From positions 1-64,000 of the forward strand of contig JAMZAV010001426.1 of assembly GCA_024449915.1 (NCBI GenBank): DNA of 64,000 nt, given 5' to 3'. The stretch comes from Sweltsa coloradensis (Eukaryota > Arthropoda > Insecta > Plecoptera > Chloroperlidae). The notes under the pieces were generated by a model. It searched no databases and was not told the origin of the DNA. It saw only the letters and a program-made list of their open reading frames with translations. Of the stretch, positions 34,701 through 42,256 are shown piece by piece; the stretch's first letter is position 1, and every line of letters starts with the position of its first letter. A program made the position numbers and the translations under genes.

Positions 34701-37700
34701 AAGGCCAAATGATGCTGCAAAATGGTGAGACTTCATCGTGTCACCATAGGCTACAAAAACTATGCACTTTAAGCCTGTCAGTAGAAAGAGAACTGTGTAA
34801 AAAATTGCTATAGGCCTACTAGGTATTCTATGGTAGAAATAATACTATGGCAAGACCAGAAAACTAGAAAAATATATTTTATTAGGAAGGGAGGGGAGTG
34901 TAGTGGCAGGAGAATATGGTCTGGTGTCTGGAAGTGGCAAGAGTGAAACAATGCTGATGACACGAGCCGTGATAAAACTAAGAATGTCAGGATTCTAGGC
35001 CTACTAGGACAGATTTTAAAGCATTTTTAGAATTTTAAGTACACGGGGAGGGAATAGGCCAGTAGCATGCGATGGAAGGATTCAACCAGAGATAGGAAGA
35101 ACGCAGCAAGCTGTTGGGTTAAACCAATCTATCCGAGACCTCATATAGATCAGAGAAGTAGGTAGGCCTACCAAAGAAGTGCAAGGTTACCATCTACCAG
35201 ACCTACTTTGTTCCAATGCAACCAATTCAATATGCAGCAGAGACTTGGAATTTGACAACAGTGGATGAGAGCCTTGTGCTGGCTGTAGATTATTATTTGG
35301 CCTATTATTATTTTTATTTTTTTTATCCAATACCAGAAACTTGTACATTGTAGGGGAGATTGGGGTAATTAGGAACAAATTTGTGTAATTTAACCTATGA
35401 TCTCAATTACTTTATAACTAGAAAAACATATTATAAATGTTTAGTGGTATCAGATACATTGAAACATTGGCTTTCTTAATAAAAATTAAATTTTTTGCTT
35501 TCATGTGTTATTTTAGATGCAATGATTTTTTTTTCTACACGCACATATTGTTCCTTATTACCCCAACATTTTGGGGCAATAAGGAACAAGCATTATAAGA
35601 AGAAAGGGTTTTAGGTGCATTAAAAATACATGGTTAAATAGGAACATGGGTATTGTAGTATAATTAAGTAGCAAAAGAATTCATCTTGATATCTTGCTTA
35701 TTAACAAAGTTAGAACAGATGCAAATTGTAGTATTTTTTTAATAGCTAGAAACATGACATTACAGTTTTTTTAAACTGAAATTTTTTGTCTTAAAATACA
35801 CAAAGCTTCTCATAGCATGATGTTAATATTTAAAAAAAGTTTTTGTATCAGGGAAAAATTACAAATATAGAAATTGTTATGCATGAATTACTGTTTAAAT
35901 AGGAAAAATATACACTTTTAAGTGGGGGCAATAAGGAACACTTCCCTCACATTTAATTATTAACCAGATTTTCATCAGGCCTACTTGCTGTTTTTTAAAA
36001 CTTTTCCCAAAATGACTGAATTATTTTTGGATCTGGTTCTAAATTAAATTTAGTGATCCCAATGAGTTTAAATTGGGCCTAGGAAAAGATTTGACTCTTG
36101 AATGATGTCAAAGTCATCCCTCAAGGGCCAAGCAAAGATATTACCTCTACGCTCTAGGAATTTTTCTTCAATTTCCAGTGGTTGATGATTGGGATTCTTA
36201 TTACCCTACCTGCATGACGAGACATGTTTGTTCCCATTTACCCCTATGATATAGCATTACACTATATGACTCATTCCTATTTTCCCCTAGTATTCCTATT
36301 TACCATGGGTGTTCCCTTTTACCCCAAAAATTAAGTTTTTGGAGCAAATAGGAATTACCCCCTACTTTTAGGAGAGGAAAGAGATAAAAAATTTACAAAA
36401 ATCAAAAAAAGGCACTCTATATGTAAGCAGTAAAAAAAAGCATACAGTCCCTTTTCTACAATTAATTCTTATAAGAAAGGAAAATTTGATTTTTAAAACA
36501 TTGTTAGAAACATTTTACACTTTTTTTTGCAGTACCTACCTTACAAGAGTCCTTAAAACACCAATCAAAAGTTATTGTTTTCAGTAGAATTGATTACATT
36601 ATCAAAGAAGAAGGTATGTTCCTTACCAAACAATTTTTCATAAAAATTAAAATTTACATCTTCAAATTTCTTAATTATAGGGCTTGTTTCCAATTACCCC
36701 AATTCCTTATTACCCCAATCTCCCCTACATTGTTCTCCGCAGAGTGGCTAAGGGTGAAAGTGCAAGATCGTTTCCTATCGGGGGCACACTTTGGCCATCT
36801 TGCTTCACCCCCTTTTGCCAACAGCACGTGGTGTTCTCAAGTGGTCACCCATTCAAGGTGGCCTACTAACCATGCCCGATGTAAGGACTTCGGTGATCTA
36901 TCAAGAACCGGTGTAGGTATTCAACATGGCAAGGCCGTTGGCATGAAGTTTTTGAGAAGCATTGTAGGAAAGACTACATGGGACCGAATACGGAATGAGG
37001 ATATCCGAGATCAAGTAGGCGTGAGGAATTTAATGGAGCGAATTGGAGAGAGAAGATTCAAGTGGTTTGGACATGTCAAAAAGATGGAAAGAGCGAGATT
37101 ACTGAGAAGGATGATGGAATTGGAAATTCCAGGTAGGAGACCAAGGGGCAGACCATGACAACAATGGCAGAATAGTGTAAGAAAAGATGTGGAACAGCAG
37201 ATGGACGTGGCAACAGATAATGATAATTAGGCCTATGGCACAGTAATGAGTAATATATAGCCTACAGGCTCAACTCAACCCATCTCACCCTGTGCCTTGC
37301 CTCTGTTGCTAGCTGCATATTTTAGGCTAGTGTAGGCTATTTCAATTTGTTATGAAAAGGCCTAAATACTAAATTGCAAGTGATATAGCCTACAGTTAAC
37401 ACGTTTGAACATTCCATCTCGATTATAACATCACTAATTTCTAGTTCCCACTTCCTACTGTACTTGTCAAGCACATTGGAAATACAAAGGAGGGCCTACT
37501 TACTCCGCAATAATCTTCTTCATTAAACATTTGTGGTGGCAGTGGATATTTTGCGTCTTTTGCGTTACTCTTGGTCTGCATCCGCTCCTTCTCGGCCTCG
37601 TTACCGGGCTCCGTGATGTCGATACAGACATAGTCGATGTGCTTGCTCTCAAGGATCATGGATACCCGTTGCTGACGCTTCTTCACCTGCAATATTAAGA

Positions 37701-40700
37701 TTTGTTTTATTTGTAGAATAGGGTCATGATGTGGGGGTGGGGCAGAGGATCATAGATATCCGTTGCTGTAGCTTCTTCACCTGCAATATTAAGGTTTGTT
37801 TTATTTGTAGAATAGGGTCATGATGTGGGGGTGGGGCAGAGGATCATAGATACCCGTTGCTGTCGCTTCTTCACCTGCAATATTAAGAGACTGGGGGAAG
37901 GGAATCATAGTACCAACCTTCAAGAAAGGGGATAAGAAGAAATGTGGAAACTATCGAGGAATCACCCTGATGAGCCAAGTGTACAAAAATATACGAGAAA
38001 ATACTGGATCGGAGACTACGACAACAAGTTGAGCCAAATATGAGAAAGGAACAATATGGGTTTAGAGCTGGCCGCTCAACCATTGACCTTATATTTGCAC
38101 TCAGACAAATCATGGAAAAAAGTGGGAACAAGGAGAAGAAATGTACATGGTCTTCCTGGACCTAGAAAAGGCATATGACAGTGCCCCAAGAGCTAAAGTA
38201 TGGGAATGCCTAAAAGCTACAGGAGTGGAAAAGAGTCTAGTGTCAAGAATCCAAAGTACATATGCCATAAGCAAGAGCTGCATACAAACACCACTGGGTA
38301 GAACGACCTGGTTCGAAATAAACAGTGGTCTACGACAAGGCAGTGTGATGTCTCCTACACTGTTCGCCATTGTAATAGATGCCATACTAAGAAAAGTAGA
38401 ACCAACCGAAAGCAAAATGTCAAAGACGATGATATGTGCCGACGATATAGTGAGATGGGGAGATTCCATTGAAGAAGTCCAGGAAAGTATAGATAAGTGG
38501 AATGAGGAAACACAGGAATTTAACATGAAAATAAGTATCGAAAAGAGTGAGATGTTAATAGTAACCAAGAAAATTAAACTGAACCAGAAAAAAGTAACAC
38601 TACGTGGAGAAGAGCTGTCAATTGCAGAAGAATTCAAATACCTGGGAAGTATTCTGACAAAGGATGCCAAAATAACAGCAGAAATATCAAGAAGAATCAT
38701 ACTAGCACACAAATTCTACCAAAGCGTACGAAAACTACTATGGAAAGAGGAAATATCAAACAGATGTAAAATGATATTATACAATTTGTACTTTCTCCCA
38801 ATTTGTCATATGCATCAGTGACATGGACAATAGGAGGAAAGAAAGAGAGCAGACTGCAAGCAGCAGAGATGAAATTTCTAAGAAGTGCGGTGGGCATAAC
38901 AAAACTAGACAAGGTACGAAGCATAACAACAAGATACAAATTAGGAGTGGAAAGTCTACGAGATAAAATAGGAAGAGAAAGACTCAGGTGGTATGGACAT
39001 GTAAGAAGAATGAAGCAAGACAGAATCCCAAGACGAGAATTCAAACGTACATGTGGGGGAGTACGAAGAGTTGGCCGGCCAAGAGATAGATGGCGGGACC
39101 AAATAACGCGAAGCATCGAAGAAAGAGGGAAAACATGGGATAGGGTTAATGAAGAAAGACTCTGGGAGGACAGGAAGAAGTGGAGAGAATTATTAGAAAT
39201 GCCGGTTATGGAAGAAAACGAGGAAGAAGATGAGGGGTGCTGAGCCTGGCTAGCAAGCACTAGAAGATAGCCCGAGAAACTGGTGACTCGTCACCCCCCG
39301 ACCCGACGAATGTTTTAAAAGGGTGTTTGATATGTGTAGAATAGGGTCATGATGTGGGGGTGGGGCAGAGGATCATAATACCCGTTGCTGTCGCTTCTTC
39401 ACCTGCAATATTATGGTATGTTTTATTTGTAGAATTTAGGGTCATGATGTGGGACAGAAAATTTTACAGTTAGGTCTCGGCTCCGGCGTTATTTTCTGAG
39501 GACAATTTCCAATCCAAGACTGAAGTAACTAAAGCAAACTTGGCGGACTTGTTGCAAATCTGGGGGTTTTAAGAGTGCATTAATATGGCAATGCAAATTC
39601 ACAGTTAAGCCATGTTCTGGCTTTGTGGATGTTTTGCTCATAGGCCTAGGACCTACTTAAATTAAATTTTGTTTTGTACCGAAGGCTATGTAATTTTTAT
39701 TGGTAATTGTGAAGAATCTCTCAGCAGACAGAAATTACTTTGGAGGGTAGGTAATTTTAATGAATGAGCGGTGTTCTTAGGCCGTGCCCTACATGGTTTG
39801 TGAAGTGTTTACGGTACCTTAAGTCGGCGCACGTTGATTTGAGTATGTCTTTTGGTCGTTCGGAACGTTTGTGTTGATTGACATGTTGATGTTTACGTTA
39901 CGAGTGTGTTGTATGTCAACCGGAGCGACGGCGAAGTGGGGGAATGACGTATATCAGTGCTGGCAACTAAAGCCTATGTATTTTTGGGGGATTGACTGGT
40001 TTTCCTGAGTTAGTGATTCGTCGGAATGAGGTGTGTGATCGTGTTTTTGTGATTTTTTTGTTGGGTTTGAGTTGGGGTCCAGGGGCAAAGCCCCGGTGAG
40101 GTTGGTGGGGGTAACGCCCCCAACCAGCCAGTTGTGCATTTTATTTCATTTGTGGGCCTAATTCATAGTAGGTAGTTGATAGCATGGTTTAGCCTTTAGG
40201 TTGGATTTGAGTTTGAAGATGGAGGCGTGTGGAGTGGAGTTGATGGTGGTTGTTTGTTACGTGTTGTTAGTGTCTGTTGTTTTGTGTTTTATTTTGTTAA
40301 CACTTGTGTGTGTGCCTTTTAAAAATCATTTAAAATTACTCTGTTATGGTTGTTCTAGTGTTTACTCAACAAAAAAAGGATTAAAAACATTGCTGAGTAA
40401 CACTTCACTTTTACTCTTTTTTTGTACAACTTATGTAAGGCCTAATGTTTGTAAAATATAAAGTGTGAATAAACTATAAGCCTAGGCCTAGGCCTATTTG
40501 GAAAAAAAATAAAGGGATTGGTGATTTTTTTGGTAGTCTTTTGAGCACAGAACAACACAATAGAGACACCTGTCACATTACCAACTCCATCAAACCAGTC
40601 GGTAGCTAGGGCAAAGCATTAGCTATGTAGGCCTACTGTGATTTTAGCTAGGCCCTAGCACACATCTGCATCTGAACTCTTGAGCGCGTACCAATAGGTA

Positions 40701-41791
40701 GGCCTAGGCCTAATTGACTGTCAGATAAAGTATAGGCCTAAAAATAGTTCTTGGGCATTGACACAACAAACATTTTAAAGGTCATGGAAGCTGCTGTCAA
40801 AGCATTTACAAAGTAAAAATTAACCAACAGTTTCAAGTTTTTTGTCTAGTAGGCCTGCCTCCTTGGCATTCATTCTATTAGGGCCTACAAATAAAAACAT
40901 CTTTAATTGTTTAATAATCTTGCACTTGAACATTGCATTGTGTTACCTATTGCAACTTTGAACAGGCCAGTCCTAGATAGGGCAGAGGCTTTGTGTATGG
41001 CCTAGGCCTATTTAAGATAACACAAAGTCAATGTAGGCTGGGCTAGGCTAGGGCCTAGGCCCTTATCCCAGTCATCAAGGATAGATAAGATAACTTCGAA
41101 GTTGTGTAGGGCCTAGGCCTTAAAGTTTAGAAACATAGCCTGCCCTAGGCACTGTATCAAGGCTAGGCCTAGGGCCTAGGGCATAATTGGGCACACAAAG
41201 GTAGGGCTATAGGCCTAGGGGCTAGGCCTAGGGCACCTGCTTTGTGTAGGCCCTAGGCCTATCCAATTTATTCAATGGCACCTGTTAGGCCTCGGGTATT
41301 TTACTATCTTATTAGTCCTAGGCTAGGCCTATGCCCTAGGCCCTAGCCCTAGCATCTAGAACACACTGTTAAAGGAAGTTTATGAGTCACTGGAGCTGGC
41401 ATCTTATCGGAGAAGTAACGGATGTGGGTGGGAGCAGACGAGAAACAAGTTGAACATAATAATATGGTTCAGTAACTGACACTCGGTCAAATTCACTCAG
41501 CCATGGAAAACCACAAGTTCATTAGCCGAATTAATTAAGTAGGATCTAGGCCTAGGCCCTAGGACTAAGTAGGGGGCCTAGACATGTATAATTTGCCTAG
41601 GTCTAGACGGGCTAAAGAAAGCAAAATAGGTTATGTGCAAGGACATAGGTGACGGCCCCTCCCCCTTTTCCCTGAAACTGCCGTCTACTGAACCCTCCGG
41701 GCCCCCCCAAAACACAATCTTTTTACATTGGCATAAGGTTACTTACGTCTTTATTTCCGGAAATTCCCGAAATGTAAACTTTGACAACCAT
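26622..41791 (-). CDS. SH3BGR: SH3 domain-binding glutamic acid-rich protein family, four exons, 175 aa
   Basis: Minus-strand exons: 41791-41747, 37686-37504, 34487-34305 and 26738-26622; all junctions are phase 0 and the total is 528 nt. The product has the small thioredoxin-like fold of the SH3BGR/SH3BGRL family. It starts MVVKVYISGISGN, continues VKKRQQRVSMILESK, carries the family's proline motif PLPPQMF (63-69), which overlaps SH3- and EVH1-binding signatures, then GDYEEFDLANEN. There is no CxxC, as in the family. Residues 98-137 form a hydrophilic linker. Exon 4 gives a glutamate-rich tail with six consecutive Glu, which favours SH3BGR over the shorter SH3BGRL paralogues. The exon 4 acceptor CAGAG|AAG is chosen to keep frame; the AG two bases earlier would stop after four codons. 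Donors are GTAAGT, GTAAGT and GTATGT. It is divergent from TMEM35A. Its introns hold LINEs, SINEs, hAT and mariner-like insertions and a tandem array copying the exon 2 border. Confidence 0.92.
26739..28657. other. Part of SH3BGR intron 3 without recognised features
   Basis: AT-rich sequence with scattered TAGGCCTA. At about 27470-27490 an ATG-containing GC-richer patch ends in a donor-like GTAAGC on the plus strand, but no following exon is recognised. Nothing else is supported. Confidence 0.4.
28658..28743. repeat. (ATT)n microsatellite
   Basis: About 28 almost uninterrupted ATT units, with one change near 28723. On the minus strand this is (AAT/TAA)n and lies just beyond the 3' end of the minus-strand LINE at 28800-31900. 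TAA-type tails are seen at the 3' end of I-clade LINEs, so it may be the LINE tail. Confidence 0.9.
28800..31900 (-). pseudogene. Non-LTR retrotransposon with endonuclease end and reverse transcriptase (jockey/I-like), broken
   Basis: Read on the minus strand. About 31900-31820 gives the last residues of an AP-type endonuclease (AIMSILNMRRPKIKHIN). The frame from 31816 gives the linker (SPWITSDIVKSIRKRDSIY), and a frameshift at about 31480 moves into a 398-codon frame to 30288. That frame contains GPDGIPCKIL, NYRPIALTSVLCKVLER, QHGFLPKRS, the SLDLSKAFDRVPH block, SGVPQGSVLGPLFF and the catalytic YADD (residues 317-320). After a hAT insertion (29436-30270) the C-terminal part resumes at 29371-28911 (RPKIVYGAPAWHP; LESLQNRATKAILGY; REAALWNALPSDVKELPL). 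It is 5'-truncated and non-functional. It lies in SH3BGR intron 3, same strand as the gene. Confidence 0.9.
29436..30270. mobile_element. hAT-type element inserted in a LINE reverse transcriptase
   Basis: An 835-bp element with TIR CAGACCTGGGTA and its complement TACCCAGGTCTG. It is flanked by a perfect 8-bp target duplication GCCTTTTC (29428-29435 and 30271-30278). Subterminal regions are dense in GTAACG/CGTTAC and AGTAATTT repeats on both sides. The ORF at 29608-29814 is not a transposase. Removing it restores alignment of the flanking reverse-transcriptase segments, so it is younger than the LINE. Confidence 0.93.
31895..31970 (+). ncRNA. tRNA-like sequence (SINE head)
   Basis: A B-box GAGTTCGATTCTC lies at about 31948-31960, preceded by CATCCGACCGGCAATT and a degenerate A-box. 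CCTCAG at about 31898 can pair with TTGAGA at about 31963-31968. It resembles the 5' part of a tRNA-derived SINE abutting the 5'-truncated LINE. It is not a functional tRNA. Confidence 0.5.
32022..32070 (-). repeat. Short dispersed repeat Z, copy 1
   Basis: TATCCTATTCAGTTATAAAA plus AGCTGATTTGCAAAGG is nearly identical to 51366-51405. On the minus strand both copies end in AATAAAT-like sequence, which suggests the 3' end of a retroelement. Confidence 0.6.
32500..32670 (+). repeat. Possible tRNA-derived SINE
   Basis: Contains a B-box-like CAGTTCGATCCCCAG at about 32600 and an upstream A-box-like CCGATTGGTAGGCC at about 32552. Spacing is tRNA-like, but the stems do not close. The 85-codon ORF here (32521-32778) has no recognisable domain and is regarded as fortuitous. 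Confidence 0.35.
33640..33815 (+). repeat. LINE/SINE 3' tail ending in AATAAA and TACTC repeats
   Basis: The segment ends GGCTAATAAATACTCTACTC plus further CTACT units. The LINE at 60885-63812 ends with the very similar GCGAATAAATTACTCTACTC. This is taken as a severely 5'-truncated copy of a related retroelement. Confidence 0.5.
34152..34196. repeat. Dispersed short repeat shared with 59540-59583
   Basis: GAAGGGTTGACAGGTTGGG, AAAGCA and AGAGAACATAAA occur in the same order at both sites. Its family is unknown. This copy lies 108 bp beyond SH3BGR exon 3 (in intron 3). Confidence 0.6.
35300..36926 (-). mobile_element. 5S-rRNA-derived SINE, interrupted
   Basis: On the minus strand, about 36920-36835 shows the 5S internal promoter: GATCACCGAAGTCCTTACAT (box A region), CGGGCATGGTTAGTA and TTGAATGGGTGACCAC (box C). 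This matches the 5S pattern GGAAGCTAAGCAGGGTCGGGC...GGATGGGAGACCGCC with substitutions. The body continues to about 36735 and, after the 35353-36725 insertion, ends at about 35345-35300 with a T/A-rich tail. The host LINE carries AAGGCCGTTGGCATGAAG on one side and GGCTGT on the other, consistent with a target duplication. It belongs to the SINE3 type (5S-headed). Confidence 0.72.
35353..36725. mobile_element. Mariner-like TIR element with internal GGGG(C/T)AATAAGGAAC repeats
   Basis: Termini GGGGAGATTGGGGTAATTAG and the complement ATTACCCCAATCTCCCC form inverted repeats flanked by TA on both sides (35351-35352 and 36726-36727). A TA duplication is typical of Tc1/mariner. The interior, 1.37 kb and very AT-rich, repeats the GGGGYAATAAGGAAC motif or its complement many times (about 35573, 35924, 36195, 36230, 36283, 36310, 36350, 36700). 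No transposase is seen. Its TA target sits in the palindromic context TACATTGTA. Confidence 0.75.
37678..37888. repeat. 94-bp tandem repeat copying the SH3BGR exon 2 splice acceptor (left part)
   Basis: The block CTTCTTCACCTGCAATATTA, which on the minus strand is the intron 1 acceptor and the first codons of exon 2, recurs at 37678, 37772 and 37866 with a 94-bp period. Each extra unit holds the polypyrimidine and AG acceptor, then about 35 bp of exon 2 copy (GTGAAGAAGC...ATGATCCT), then the spacer GCCCCACCCCCACATCATGA. The unit closest to the gene is the real exon edge (37686). The array continues at 39317-39460, beyond a LINE insertion. Confidence 0.9.
37889..39316 (+). pseudogene. Non-LTR retrotransposon reverse transcriptase, 5'-truncated, inserted in the tandem array
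   Basis: About 37892-38140 encodes PTFKKGDKKKCGNYRGI, then, after a frameshift, KEQYGFRAGRSTIDL. The 38141-38821 frame has MVFLDLEKAYDSAPR (first catalytic Asp), LRQGSVMSPTLFAIVID and the catalytic CADD (about 38435-38446), then EFKYLGSILTKD. A second frameshift leads to 38803-39243 with WTIGGKKESRLQAAEMKFL, RLRWYGHVRRM and GRPRDRW. This is an L1/RTE-like reverse transcriptase. It has no endonuclease and at least two frameshifts, so it is dead. A TGA at 39241 ends the protein, followed by about 75 bp of 3' UTR. Both flanks are units of the 94-bp array. Confidence 0.9.
39317..39460. repeat. 94-bp tandem repeat, right part
   Basis: After the LINE the array resumes with TGTAGAATAGGGTCATGATG, GGGCAGAGGATCATAA and CTTCTTCACCTGCAATATTA (39397-39416). 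It then breaks off in a last partial unit at about 39455. On the minus strand this again contains an acceptor-like AG and the start of the exon 2 copy. Confidence 0.85.
40005..40415 (+). repeat. Dispersed repeat family X, copy 2
   Basis: Reverse-complement relative of 6290-6645. It contains the hairpin GGGGTCCAGGGGCAAAGCCCC-like block (about 40074-40095), a second hairpin GTTGGTGGGGGTAACGCCCCC (two G mismatches, about 40100-40121), CAGTTGTGCA, ATGGTGGTTGTTTG and AACATTGCTGAGTAA at the other end. It lies in SH3BGR intron 1. Confidence 0.65.
40440..41630. repeat. Dense cluster of TAGGCCTA palindromes
   Basis: Dozens of CTAGGCCTA, CCTAGGCCTAGG and AGGGCCTAGG units occupy this stretch, with the highest density at about 40970-41360. 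No gene is present apart from being SH3BGR intron 1. It lies directly upstream of the SH3BGR/TMEM35A divergent promoter. Confidence 0.85.
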
Positions 41792-42256
41792 GCCGGACGT
41801 ATGATTAGCACACGAGATATTGAAAGTACTTTACGTATTGGAGAAATCAAATTGTGGAAAAGTCAATAAACCGCAATTTCTAGCGTTTTCTCCCAAGGTA
41901 AATTGGGTGTGTTCTCAACAGTTGATGTATCAAGTATCGATGCGTTCACGTCACCACCTCCTTGATGAGCTCGCGTTGTCCGTCGAAAGGGCAGTGACTT
42001 CTATGCTGTTACGTGCTGCGCTCTATGCGCGAAGTATTAAACGACAGCTTTTTAATATTTTTCGATAAAATGATCAGTTTATAATACATTTTAGGCACTA
42101 CAGTTTATTGTGATATTCCTTAATACAATTTGAATGATTTAAAAACACTTGAAAACCTTATCATCGTTTGTTAAAGTGAATTTTAATGGAAAATACGTGT
42201 TACCGATGTACTGAATTATCCGTCGTTTAAACCTAGCGCCACTTCTGATATCCATC
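41792..42256. promoter_or_regulatory. Bidirectional promoter region between SH3BGR and TMEM35A
   Basis: These 465 bp separate the two start codons and contain both transcription starts by layout. CpGs are frequent at about 41930-42030 (GTTGTCCGTCGAAAGG; GCGCTCTATGCGCGAAG), unlike the surrounding DNA. No TATA box is evident. CCATCATGG (about 42252-42260) surrounds the TMEM35A ATG, and GGCATGG surrounds the SH3BGR ATG. Confidence 0.6.

Larger units (their letters stand above)
35055..37230 (+). pseudogene. RTE-like LINE 3' fragment, split by nested insertions
   Basis: Two pieces, 35055-35285 and about 36927-37230, align in order with the uninterrupted relative at 57010-57610. Shared are GGAAGGATTCAACCA, TACCATCTACCAGACCTAC, GCAGCAGAGACTTGGAAT, then TTTTTGAGAAGCATTGTAGG, and protein blocks such as FLRSIVGKTTWDRIR and RFKWFGHVKKMER. 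These are C-terminal features of RTE/L1-type reverse transcriptases. The copy lacks the palm and is dead. The gap holds a 5S-derived SINE (minus strand), which is itself split by a mariner-like element. It lies in SH3BGR intron 2. Confidence 0.82.
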
